A DNA stretch of 23,826 nucleotides from positions 1 through 23,826 of the forward strand of contig JALAGW010000156.1 in assembly GCA_022712235.1 (NCBI GenBank), read 5' to 3'. Under the pieces are notes generated by a model, which saw only the letters and a list, made by a program, of their open reading frames with translations, did not search any database and was not told where the DNA came from. Within the stretch, counting starts at the first letter, position 1. Each line of letters opens with the position of its first letter. This stretch comes from Brevundimonas sp. Lineage in GTDB: Bacteria > Pseudomonadota > Alphaproteobacteria > Caulobacterales > Caulobacteraceae. The translations under genes were made by a program, and so were the position numbers. Positions 8,560-15,934 of this stretch are shown piece by piece.

Positions 8560-8593
8560 TGTTCCTAGATCGTGGGACGGGTGGCGACAACCG

Positions 8594-8608
8594 CTGACGC
8601 TACGTCAG
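8594..8608. repeat. Small hairpin downstream of dapF
   Basis: A 6-bp stem (CTGACG at 8594-8599, CGTCAG at 8603-8608) closes a 3-base loop just past the dapF stop on the minus strand. There is no T-run, so it is at best a weak terminator or a processing hairpin between dapF and maeB. Confidence 0.3.
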
Positions 8609-8618
8609 GGCAGTTTGC

Positions 8619-9512
8619 TCAGACCTGTGGCAAGAGCCCCGTGCGCTCGACTTCGACCGGGCCGGTCATGAAGACATGGTCAGTGGCGTCGTCCCAGTCG
8701 ATGGTCAGCTCGCCGCCGTCGACCACGACGGTCGCCTTGCGATCCGTCAGGCCGCGTCGGGCCGTGGCCACGAGGGCGGCGCAGGCGCCGGTGCCGCAAG
8801 CCAGGGTCAGGCCCGCGCCGCGCTCCCACACCCGCAGCCGGATATGGTCGCGATCGACGACCTTGGCGAAGCCGACGTTGACCCCTTCGGGGAAGAGCGG
8901 GTGATGTTCGACCAGGGAGCCGGAGCCGCGCACGAAGGCGTCGTCCTGCCGGTCGGTGAAGAAGACGACGTGCGGATTGCCCATCGAAACCGCGCCGGGC
9001 GTGTGCAGGACCGGGGCGTCGATCGGCCCGACCTGAAGCTCGATGCCGCGCGTGTCCATCTCCTCGGCCAGAGGCACCTGGGCCCAGTCCAGACGCGGTT
9101 GGCCCATGTCCACGGTCACCTGATGGACCGCGATCGTGGACCCTTCGGGATCTTCCGACCCGACGCGGCCATGATCGCCGGCGCGTCGCGCCGTCGTGGG
9201 CCCGCCCAGGGTGTCGATGACCACTTCTTCCTTGTCGGTCGCCTCGAGCAGAAGCCAGCCGACGCAACGCAGGGCGTTGCCGCAGGTCTCGACCATGGAG
9301 CCGTCGGCGTTCCACACCCGCATGAAGGCGTCCGCCGTCTCGGACGGTTCGACGCCGATCAACTGGTCGAACCCGCCCAGGCCCGCCGCCGGGTCGGCCA
9401 GGGCGCGCACCTGATCCTCGGTCGGATGAAAGCCCTCCTCGAAGGCCTGGACGACGATGAAGGCGTTTCCGGCGCCGTTCATGCGGATGTAGGGGCGAGC
9501 AGCCTGGGTCAT
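8619..9512 (-). CDS. dapF: Diaminopimelate epimerase
   Basis: This 297-residue enzyme interconverts LL- and meso-diaminopimelate for lysine and peptidoglycan synthesis, without a cofactor, using two cysteines. Both are present: Cys77 in NADGSMVETCGNALRC and Cys239 in LTLACGTGACAAL. Also typical are the N-terminal MNGAGNAF, equivalent to the usual GxGNDF with Ala where Asp is common, and SMGNPHVVF. I chose the ATG at 9510-9512 because GAAGG stands five bases upstream. The ATG at 9522-9524, adding MKAI, lacks a Shine-Dalgarno but is a possible leaderless start. The gene is divergent from the channel gene with only about 40-50 bp between them, so their promoters must be packed together or overlap. 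maeB follows on the same strand. Confidence 0.95.
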   Translation of the reverse strand: MTQAARPYIRMNGAGNAFIVVQAFEEGFHPTEDQVRALADPAAGLGGFDQLIGVEPSETADAFMRVWNADGSMVETCGNALRCVGWLLLEATDKEEVVIDTLGGPTTARRAGDHGRVGSEDPEGSTIAVHQVTVDMGQPRLDWAQVPLAEEMDTRGIELQVGPIDAPVLHTPGAVSMGNPHVVFFTDRQDDAFVRGSGSLVEHHPLFPEGVNVGFAKVVDRDHIRLRVWERGAGLTLACGTGACAALVATARRGLTDRKATVVVDGGELTIDWDDATDHVFMTGPVEVERTGLLPQV

Positions 9513-9561
9513 GATCGCCTTCATATAGGATTTTTCGCCGGTTCATGTATCGCTGGCGGCG

Positions 9562-10365
9562 ATGACGTCCGAACCGAGCGAAACCGACAAGTCCGAGGGC
9601 CTGCGGCTGAAGGCGCGGCTGCGCTACCTCTATCACGGCTCGCAGCCGGCGGCGGTGAAGTTCCGCCTGATGGTCATCGTCATCGACCTGGTCATCATCG
9701 GCTTCTTCCTGGCCGCGCCCATCCTGAAGGAGGCGGGCTGGGTCTTCTATGTCGCCGACTATGTCATCGCCGCCGTCCTGGGGCTGGACCTGGCGGCGCG
9801 GGCCTATGCCTATTCCGATGTCCGCGACTGGCTGAAGAAGCCGATCGTCTGGATCGACCTGTTCGTCCTGGCCACCCTGCTCTTCCCGGCGTGGCTGGCG
9901 AATTTCGGCTTCCTGCGCCTGCTGCGGTTCTGGAGCCTGCTGAACAGCGACCTGTTCTGGCGCACCATCGGCCGCCGGTTCGACGACACCCGCGTCGAGG
10001 AGATCACCCGGGCCCTGGCCGCCCTGGTCACCTTCGTCTTTGTGACGACCGGCTTCGTCTACGCCTATTTCCGGGGCAAGGCCGAGCACATCAACGGCTA
10101 TCTGGATGCCCTCTATTTCACCGTCGCCACCCTGACGACGACGGGTTTCGGGGACATCACCCTGCCCGGCAACTGGGGCCGGGTCATCTCCATCGTCGTC
10201 ATGCTGGTGGGCATCACCCTCTTCATCCGCCTGGCCCAGACCCTGATCCGTCCGCACAAGGTCAGGTTCCCCTGCCCTACCTGCGGCCTGCAGAAGCACG
10301 ATCCGGACGCGGTCCACTGCAAGGCCTGCGGCCAGATCCTGTGCATCCCGGACGAGGGCGACTGA
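9562..10365 (+). CDS. Potassium-channel-like membrane protein with C-terminal zinc ribbon
   Basis: This 267-residue protein has the layout of a single-subunit tetrameric cation channel. Hydrophobic segments are about 36-56 (S1), 61-82 (S2), 94-112 (S3), a short S4-like 115-128 with only Arg119 and Arg122, 147-170 (S5) and 206-228 (S6). The pore loop contains TLTTTGFGD, a selectivity filter of TTGFGD (193-198). GFG in place of GYG is common in K+ channels. After S6 comes a basic linker (RPHKVR), then two CxxC pairs, CPTC (238-241) and CKAC (253-256), forming a zinc ribbon in the cytoplasm. The sparse S4 charge argues against strong voltage gating. ATG 9562 has no clear Shine-Dalgarno. K+ selectivity and zinc binding are inferred from the motifs. 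Confidence 0.87.
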   Translation: MTSEPSETDKSEGLRLKARLRYLYHGSQPAAVKFRLMVIVIDLVIIGFFLAAPILKEAGWVFYVADYVIAAVLGLDLAARAYAYSDVRDWLKKPIVWIDLFVLATLLFPAWLANFGFLRLLRFWSLLNSDLFWRTIGRRFDDTRVEEITRALAALVTFVFVTTGFVYAYFRGKAEHINGYLDALYFTVATLTTTGFGDITLPGNWGRVISIVVMLVGITLFIRLAQTLIRPHKVRFPCPTCGLQKHDPDAVHCKACGQILCIPDEGD

Positions 10366-10466
10366 GCTCCTACGACCAAAGATGACAGGCTTGTAAGGTT
10401 TCCACCGCTTGCCGCCGCCCTCGCGTCTCGCCAAGGTGCCGCCCGATTTCTGTTGGGGAATGAAAC

Positions 10467-12647
10467 ATGATCCGCACTCTGGCGTCCGCCGCCGCCCTTC
10501 TTCTCGCCGCCGGAGCCGCACCCGTCGCCATGGCCCATTCGACTGAAACGCCCGCCGTCGCCCCCGCCGTTGCTTCGGCCGCGCCGGGCTTTGCGACCAG
10601 CGACGCGACCGACCCCTATATCTGGCTGGAAGAGGTCGAGGGCGAGCGCGCCATGGACTGGGTCAAGGCGCACAACCAGACCTCGCTGGGCACGCTGCAG
10701 GGCGACCCGCGCTATGAGGTCCTGCACCAGCAGGCCCTGGACCTAGTGCAGTCGCGCGACCGCATCCCCTCGCCGGGCTTCACCCACGACGGCCACGTCG
10801 ACAACTTCTGGCAGGACGCAGAGCATGTGCGCGGCATCTGGCGCCGCACGACGCTGGACAGCTATCGCACCGACGCGCCGCAGTGGGAGACCATTCTGGA
10901 CATCGACGCCCTGTCGGCGGCCGAGGGCGCCAACTGGGTCTACAAGGGCGCGACCTGCCTGGCACCGGAAGAACGCTACTGCCTGCTGTCCCTGTCGAAC
11001 GGCGGCAAGGACGCGGTGACGATCCGCGAGTTCGACAGCGTCACCAAGACCTTCGTCGAGGGCGGGATTTCGTTGCCCGAATCCAAGGGCGGCGCCAGCT
11101 GGATCGACAAGGACACCCTGCTGATCTCGCGCGATTTCGGCCAAGGCTCGCTGACGGACTCGGGCTATCCGCGCACCGTGCGCCTGATGAAGCGCGGCCA
11201 GAGCGTCGATCAGGCGGTCGAGGTCTTCGCCGGGCAGCAGACCGACGTCTCGGTTTCGGGCTATACCCTGCGCGACGCCGACGGCGCGGTGCAGGCCGTG
11301 CTGTTGAACCGGGGGATCAACTTCTATGAAAGCGAAACCTGGCGCCTGAACGCCGACGGCTCCACGACCCAGCTGCAACTGCCGCTCAAGTCCAACATCA
11401 ACGCCCTGGTCGCCGGTCAGCTGGTGGTGACGACGGATCAGGACTGGACCGCGCCCTCGGGTCAGGAATTCAAGACCGGCGACGTCATCGCCTGGAACCT
11501 GCAAGCCTGGCTGGCTGATCCGAAGACGCCCGCCCGACTGGTCCTGCGTCCCGGCGAGCGCGAGGCGATCGAGGGCATCACCGCCACCCGCAACAAGCTG
11601 GTCGTGGCCCTTTATGAAAACGTGCGCGGCTCGGTCTATGTCTATGACCCGGCCGACTGGAGCCGCACGCGTCTGGACTTGCCGCAGAACGTCTCGGTCG
11701 GCGTCGGCTCGGCCTCGGAGCGCGACGACAAGATCTTCGTCAGCGTCACCGGCTATCTGAACCCGTCCAGCCTCTATCTGGCTGACGCGGCCACGGGCGC
11801 TGTCGCCCTGACCAAGGCCCTGCCCGCCAAGTTTGACGCCAGCGGCATGCGCGTCGATCAGTTCGAGGCCCGTTCGGCCGACGGCACGATGGTCCCCTAT
11901 TTCGTCGTCCACAAGGACGCCATGGCGATGGACGGCTCGAACCCGACCCTGCTCTACGGCTACGGCGGCTTCCAGTCGTCGCTGCTGCCCGGCTATTCGC
12001 CGACGGTCGGCAAGCTGTGGCTGGAGCGTGGCGGCGTCTATGTCATCGCCAATACGCGCGGCGGCGGCGAGTTCGGACCGAAGTGGCACCAGGCGGCCCA
12101 GCAGGAAAACCGCCAGCGCGCCCACGAGGACTTCCAGGCCGTGGCCCAGGATCTGATCACGCGGGGGATCACCAGCCAGCCGCACCTCGGGATCATGGGC
12201 GGTTCGCAGGGCGGCCTGTTCATGGGCGCCATGCTGACCCAGCGCCCGGACCTGATCAACGCGGCGGTCATCCAGGTGCCCCTGTTCGACATGTTGCGCT
12301 TCCACAAGCTGTTGGCCGGCGCCTCGTGGATCGGCGAATACGGCAACCCCGACATCCCCGAACAGCGCGCCTGGATCGAGGAATACTCGCCCTATCAGCG
12401 TCTGGCGGCGGGTCAGCCCTATCCCGAGGTCTTCATCCACACCTCGACCAAGGACGATCGCGTCCACCCCGGACACGCCCGCAAGGCGGCGGCCCGGATG
12501 GAGGAGCTGGGCTATCCGGTCCTCTTCTATGAAAACGTCGACGGCGGCCACGCGGCCGGCGCCAACCTGCGCGAAACGGCCCGCCGCATCGCGCTGGAAT
12601 ACACCTATCTGACGCGTCGCCTGATGGACGAACCGGCGCAACGGTAA
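10467..12647 (+). CDS. Exported S9A prolyl oligopeptidase family serine peptidase (copy 1)
   Basis: This 726-residue protein carries a signal peptide (MIRTLASAAALLLAAGAAPV, cleavage probably after AMA, residue 23) and so probably acts in the periplasm. The peptidase N-terminal segment begins at DPYIWLEEVEGERAMDWV. A seven-bladed beta-propeller spans roughly 100-430, and an alpha/beta-hydrolase domain runs to the C-terminus. The catalytic triad is Ser580 in GGSQGG, Asp663 in KDDRVHPGH and His695 in DGGHAAG. The family cleaves after Pro or, in related members, other residues in short peptides. ATG 10467 is preceded by TTGGGGAA (10453-10460). A closely similar paralog follows after a REP-like repeat. 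The peptide substrate cannot be told from the sequence. Confidence 0.92.
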   Translation: MIRTLASAAALLLAAGAAPVAMAHSTETPAVAPAVASAAPGFATSDATDPYIWLEEVEGERAMDWVKAHNQTSLGTLQGDPRYEVLHQQALDLVQSRDRIPSPGFTHDGHVDNFWQDAEHVRGIWRRTTLDSYRTDAPQWETILDIDALSAAEGANWVYKGATCLAPEERYCLLSLSNGGKDAVTIREFDSVTKTFVEGGISLPESKGGASWIDKDTLLISRDFGQGSLTDSGYPRTVRLMKRGQSVDQAVEVFAGQQTDVSVSGYTLRDADGAVQAVLLNRGINFYESETWRLNADGSTTQLQLPLKSNINALVAGQLVVTTDQDWTAPSGQEFKTGDVIAWNLQAWLADPKTPARLVLRPGEREAIEGITATRNKLVVALYENVRGSVYVYDPADWSRTRLDLPQNVSVGVGSASERDDKIFVSVTGYLNPSSLYLADAATGAVALTKALPAKFDASGMRVDQFEARSADGTMVPYFVVHKDAMAMDGSNPTLLYGYGGFQSSLLPGYSPTVGKLWLERGGVYVIANTRGGGEFGPKWHQAAQQENRQRAHEDFQAVAQDLITRGITSQPHLGIMGGSQGGLFMGAMLTQRPDLINAAVIQVPLFDMLRFHKLLAGASWIGEYGNPDIPEQRAWIEEYSPYQRLAAGQPYPEVFIHTSTKDDRVHPGHARKAAARMEELGYPVLFYENVDGGHAAGANLRETARRIALEYTYLTRRLMDEPAQR

Positions 12648-12654
12648 CCCTTGC

Positions 12655-12782
12655 CCGCTCATCCCCGCGGAGGCGGGGACCCAGGTTTGAACCGCGCGCT
12701 CAGACCTGGGCCATGGGCGAAAACTTTGACGGCGGCTTATCAGGCCAAAGCACTGGGTCCCCGCCTCCGCGGGGATGAGCGG
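12655..12782. repeat. REP/BIME-like palindromic repeat pair
   Basis: Two perfect 30-base inverted copies (12655-12684 and 12753-12782) are separated by 68 bp between the two peptidase genes. Each arm contains its own mini-palindrome (CCCCGC...GCGGGG), and a further 7-bp pairing (12680-12686 with 12704-12710) can form inside. The core TCATCCCCGCGGAGGCGGGG resembles the dispersed intergenic REP-type elements common in alphaproteobacteria. Likely roles are transcript 3'-end stabilisation or attenuation between the genes. Other copies elsewhere in the genome are expected but cannot be seen here. Confidence 0.85.
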
Positions 12783-12791
12783 AGTGAAGTC

Positions 12792-14990
12792 ATGAAAACC
12801 TTGTTTCTTAGCGTCGCCCTGCCCGCGCTGATGTTGGCTGCGGCGCCCGCTTTGGCCGAGGGTTCTGCGGCCGATCCGACCGCCGCCGCCGCGACCAATC
12901 CGCCGCCGCACTTCCCGCGCGACCTGACGCCCGAGGGGGTCAAGGCCGCCGACGACCATCTGGCGCTGGAAGAGGTGGACGGGGCCGAGGCTCGGGCCTT
13001 CGTCGCCGCCGAGAACGCCAAGTCCCTGTCGGCCCTGACCGGCGACCGCCGCTATGAACCCTTCCGCCAGCAGGCCGAGGCCATCCTGACGGCCACCGAC
13101 CGCATTCCCGGCGTCAGCTTCCTGGGCGAAGGCCTGGGCAACTTCTGGCAGGACGCCGCCAATCCCAAGGGCGTCTGGCGTCGCACGACCCTGACCTCCT
13201 ATCGCACCGCCCAGCCCCAGTGGGAGACCCTGCTGGACATCGACGCCCTGGCCAAGGCCGAGGGCCGAGACTGGGTGTTCAAGGGCGCAGACTGCCTGGC
13301 CCCGGATGAGACTCGCTGCCTCATCAATCTGTCGGACGGCGGCAAGGACGCCGTGACGGTGCGCGAGTTCGACCTGACGACGAAAACCTTCGTGGACGGC
13401 GGCTTCGTCATCCCCGAGGGCAAGCACCGCATCAGCTGGCTGGATCGCGACACCCTGCTGATCGCCACCGACTTCGGTCCCGGCAGCCTGACAGAGTCGG
13501 GCTATCCCTACATCGTCAAATCCCTGACGCGCGGCCACCCGTTGGCTCACGCGACCGAGGTCTATCGCGGTCAACAGTCGGACGGCGGCTACGGCGTCAG
13601 CCCCATGGTCTTCCGGGACAAGGCCGGCGCGGTCGAGGCCGTCCTGTTCAGCCGTCCGCTGGACACCTTCCGCTCGGAGATCTGGCGTCTGGCGGACGGC
13701 AAGCCGATCAAGCTGAGCCTGCCGGAACGCGTCGCCGTCGAGGGCGTCATGGGCGGCAATCTGGTCTTTTCGCCGGACCAGGCCTGGACCTTTGACGGTC
13801 AAGACTATGCGGCGGGCTCGCTACTGTCCCTGCCGCTGGGAGTCCTGGGGCCGGTTCGCCTGGATATCGCCATCGGCGCCCAACGGGCGACCGTCTTCAC
13901 CCCGACGCCGCGCCAGTCGCTGCAGAACGTCACCGTCCTGTCTGACAGCATCGTCGCCGTCATCGCCGACAATGTCGTGGGCACGCTGAAGCGCTTCACC
14001 CCCACGTCGAACGGTTGGACCGCGACCTCCATCGCTGTCCCCGCCAACAGCGCCGTGGGCCTGGGCGACAGCTCCAAGAGCAAGGGCCAGGTCTTCGTCT
14101 CGACCCAGGGCTTCCTGACGCCGCCGACCCTCAGCCTGGCCGACGTCTCCACCGGCGCCCTGACCGAACTGAAGGCGGCCCCGGCCAAGTTCGACGCCTC
14201 GACCCATGTGGTCGAGCAGTTCGAGGCGACTTCGACCGACGGGACCAAGATTCCCTACTTCGTCACCCGCCCGCGCGATCTGGCGATGGACGGGACCGGC
14301 CCGACCATTCTGTTCGGTTACGGCGGCTTCCAGGCCAGCTTCCCGCCCGCCTACAAGCCCGAGATGGGCAAGCTGTGGCTCGAGAACGGCGGCGTCTTCG
14401 TTCAGGCCAACATCCGCGGCGGGGGCGAGTTCGGCCCCGGCTGGCACCAGGCGGCCCTGCGCGAGAACCGCCAGCGCGCCTTCGACGACTTCGCCGCCGT
14501 AGCTCGCGATCTGGAGCAGCGCCGCATCACCAGCCCGCGCCACCTGGGCATCTATGGCCGCTCGAACGGCGGGGTCCTGACCTCGGTGTCGATCACCCAG
14601 CACCCGGAACTGTTCAATGCGGCGGTGATCGAAAGCCCGCTGATCGACATGCTGCGCTATCAGGACCTGCCGGCCGGCGCCTCGTGGATCGGCGAATACG
14701 GCGACCCGCGCATCCCCGGCGACGCCGCCTTCATCGCCCGCTACTCGGCCTATCAGCAGCTGCGGCCTGAGGTGAAGTATCCGCGCGTCTATATCACCAC
14801 CAATACGCGCGACGACCGGGTCCACCCCGGCCATGCCCGCAAGTTCGCGGCGCGTCTGGGCGATCAGGGCCACGACCACCTCTATTACGAGGACACGGCC
14901 GGCGGTCACTCCAACGACGCCGACCCGGTCGCCAACGCCCGCCGCTGGGCGCGGCACTACGTCTATCTCAGCCAGCAACTGATGGATTGA
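12792..14990 (+). CDS. Exported S9A prolyl oligopeptidase family serine peptidase (copy 2)
   Basis: This 732-residue paralog of the preceding gene has its own signal peptide (MKTLFLSVALPALMLAAAPA, cleavage near ALA, residue 22). Many blocks are shared with copy 1: NFWQDA, RTTLTSYRTAQPQWE, FGYGGFQ and GGGEFGPGWHQAA. The catalytic triad is Ser591 in GRSNGG, Asp674 in RDDRVHPGH and His706 in AGGHSND. The nucleophile elbow has Arg where copy 1 has Gly. ATG 12792 is used because GGAGTGAAG (12781-12789) precedes it and the signal peptide starts there. The upstream open frame to 12651 is only a translation of the REP-like repeat. The divergence between copies suggests different peptide specificity (inference). 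Confidence 0.92.
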   Translation: MKTLFLSVALPALMLAAAPALAEGSAADPTAAAATNPPPHFPRDLTPEGVKAADDHLALEEVDGAEARAFVAAENAKSLSALTGDRRYEPFRQQAEAILTATDRIPGVSFLGEGLGNFWQDAANPKGVWRRTTLTSYRTAQPQWETLLDIDALAKAEGRDWVFKGADCLAPDETRCLINLSDGGKDAVTVREFDLTTKTFVDGGFVIPEGKHRISWLDRDTLLIATDFGPGSLTESGYPYIVKSLTRGHPLAHATEVYRGQQSDGGYGVSPMVFRDKAGAVEAVLFSRPLDTFRSEIWRLADGKPIKLSLPERVAVEGVMGGNLVFSPDQAWTFDGQDYAAGSLLSLPLGVLGPVRLDIAIGAQRATVFTPTPRQSLQNVTVLSDSIVAVIADNVVGTLKRFTPTSNGWTATSIAVPANSAVGLGDSSKSKGQVFVSTQGFLTPPTLSLADVSTGALTELKAAPAKFDASTHVVEQFEATSTDGTKIPYFVTRPRDLAMDGTGPTILFGYGGFQASFPPAYKPEMGKLWLENGGVFVQANIRGGGEFGPGWHQAALRENRQRAFDDFAAVARDLEQRRITSPRHLGIYGRSNGGVLTSVSITQHPELFNAAVIESPLIDMLRYQDLPAGASWIGEYGDPRIPGDAAFIARYSAYQQLRPEVKYPRVYITTNTRDDRVHPGHARKFAARLGDQGHDHLYYEDTAGGHSNDADPVANARRWARHYVYLSQQLMD

Positions 14991-15061
14991 ACCGGTGCGT
15001 CATCCCGGAAGCGGCCTCGGGCAGCCAGGGGGCGATAGGCCAATGAATGGGTGAGGCTCTT

Positions 15062-15085
15062 GCCGCTCACGGTTTTATGAGCGGC
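15062..15085. repeat. 8-bp inverted repeat upstream of DUF1223 gene
   Basis: GCCGCTCA (15062-15069) and TGAGCGGC (15078-15085) are a perfect pair around an 8-base AT-richer spacer, 32 bp before the ATG of the next gene. The geometry suits a dimeric regulator's operator or a leader hairpin; no T-tract follows. Which of these it is cannot be decided from sequence. Confidence 0.4.
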
Positions 15086-15116
15086 GCGGATGGATCGAAG
15101 GGTTAGGATCGCGGCC

Positions 15117-15860
15117 ATGAAGGCAAGGGGTCTGATCAAGAGCGGTCTGCTCGTCGCGACGCTCATCGGCGTCGGTGCGGCGGCCCAGGCGCACGAGCGC
15201 GACGCCTCGGTCCAGCCGGTGGTGGTCGAGCTGTTCACCGCCCAGGGCTGCTCCGGCTGTCCTGACGCCAACCGCACCCTGGAGGCCGTGGCGAGCGAGC
15301 GGGGAGTCATCGCCCTGACCTATGGCGTCGACTACTGGGACTATCTCGGCTGGTCCGATACCTTCGCCAAGCCCGAGTTCGCCGCGCGTCAGCAGGCCTA
15401 TCGTCAAGCGCTCAGGTTGAGGAACGTCTCGACGCCCCAGGTGGTGATCGACGGCCGTCGCCATCTGTCGGGCGCCCGCTCGCCCGAACTTCAGGCCGCC
15501 ATCGACGCCGAAGCGGCTGCGCGCCTGCATCCGCCCGAGATCGAATTCCGCGAAACCGGCGACCGCGTCGGCGTCGGTTCCGGTCGTCCGCCCGTCGGCG
15601 GGGCCGAGGTCATGGCCGTGGTCTATCAGCCGGGCCTGCAGACCGTCGAGGTGCGTCAGGGCGACAACCGGGGCCAAGCCGTGCGCCACGTCAATGTGGT
15701 GCGCGAAGTGAAGCGTCTGGGCGACTGGAACGGCCGCCCGGTCCTGTTCGCCCTTCCGGCGGATTCCGCCTCAGAAGACAATGTCGTAGTTCTGCTTCAG
15801 GCCAAGACGGATCGACGCATCCTCTCGGCCGCCCGTCGCGCGGAACCGGCGCGCGATTGA
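15117..15860 (+). CDS. Exported DUF1223 thioredoxin-fold protein
   Basis: This is a 247-residue protein with a signal peptide (MKARGLIKSG then a hydrophobic run, cleavage after AQA, residue 25). The mature part begins with VVVELFTAQGCSGCPDAN, the DUF1223 hallmark, which has a redox-like CxxC at 45 and 48. Further family features are ALTYGVDYWDYLGW and STPQVVIDGRRHLSG, the latter including the cis-Pro-like TPQVV strand of thioredoxin folds. A C-terminal beta-rich part follows. The family has no settled function; extracytoplasmic thiol chemistry is plausible. ATG 15117 fits the signal peptide and has AGGA eight bases upstream; an in-frame ATG at 15090 would add nine residues. The flanking genes are not obviously related. 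Confidence 0.85.
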   Translation: MKARGLIKSGLLVATLIGVGAAAQAHERDASVQPVVVELFTAQGCSGCPDANRTLEAVASERGVIALTYGVDYWDYLGWSDTFAKPEFAARQQAYRQALRLRNVSTPQVVIDGRRHLSGARSPELQAAIDAEAAARLHPPEIEFRETGDRVGVGSGRPPVGGAEVMAVVYQPGLQTVEVRQGDNRGQAVRHVNVVREVKRLGDWNGRPVLFALPADSASEDNVVVLLQAKTDRRILSAARRAEPARD

Positions 15861-15934
15861 ACCGCTGACCGAAAGGGGCTAAAGGCCCGCCGCTCTTGAT
15901 GGGCGCGCCGCTCCGCGCGACCCGGAGGTTACGC

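Noticed and set aside
6399..8597. 732-residue plus-strand frame opposite maeB
   Set aside because: It is a shadow of a clearly recognisable malic enzyme, dominated by Gly, Asp, Val and His.
12651..12791. N-terminal extension of the second peptidase
   Set aside because: The extension translates the inverted repeat. The signal peptide and ribosome-binding site place the start at 12792.
10743..13802. 1019-residue open frame on the minus strand across both peptidase genes
   Set aside because: It lies antisense to two genes with full catalytic motifs and signal peptides, has low-complexity Gly/Arg/Gln-rich composition and crosses the REP-like repeat. Long antisense frames are expected at this GC content.
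14997..15040. Possible second REP-like element after the second peptidase gene
   Set aside because: It starts GTCATCCCGG but has no well-formed palindrome and differs too much from the element at 12655.
15913..15920. GC-rich pairing between kup upstream segments
   Set aside because: Short CGCG pairings are expected by chance in this composition and no extended stem forms.
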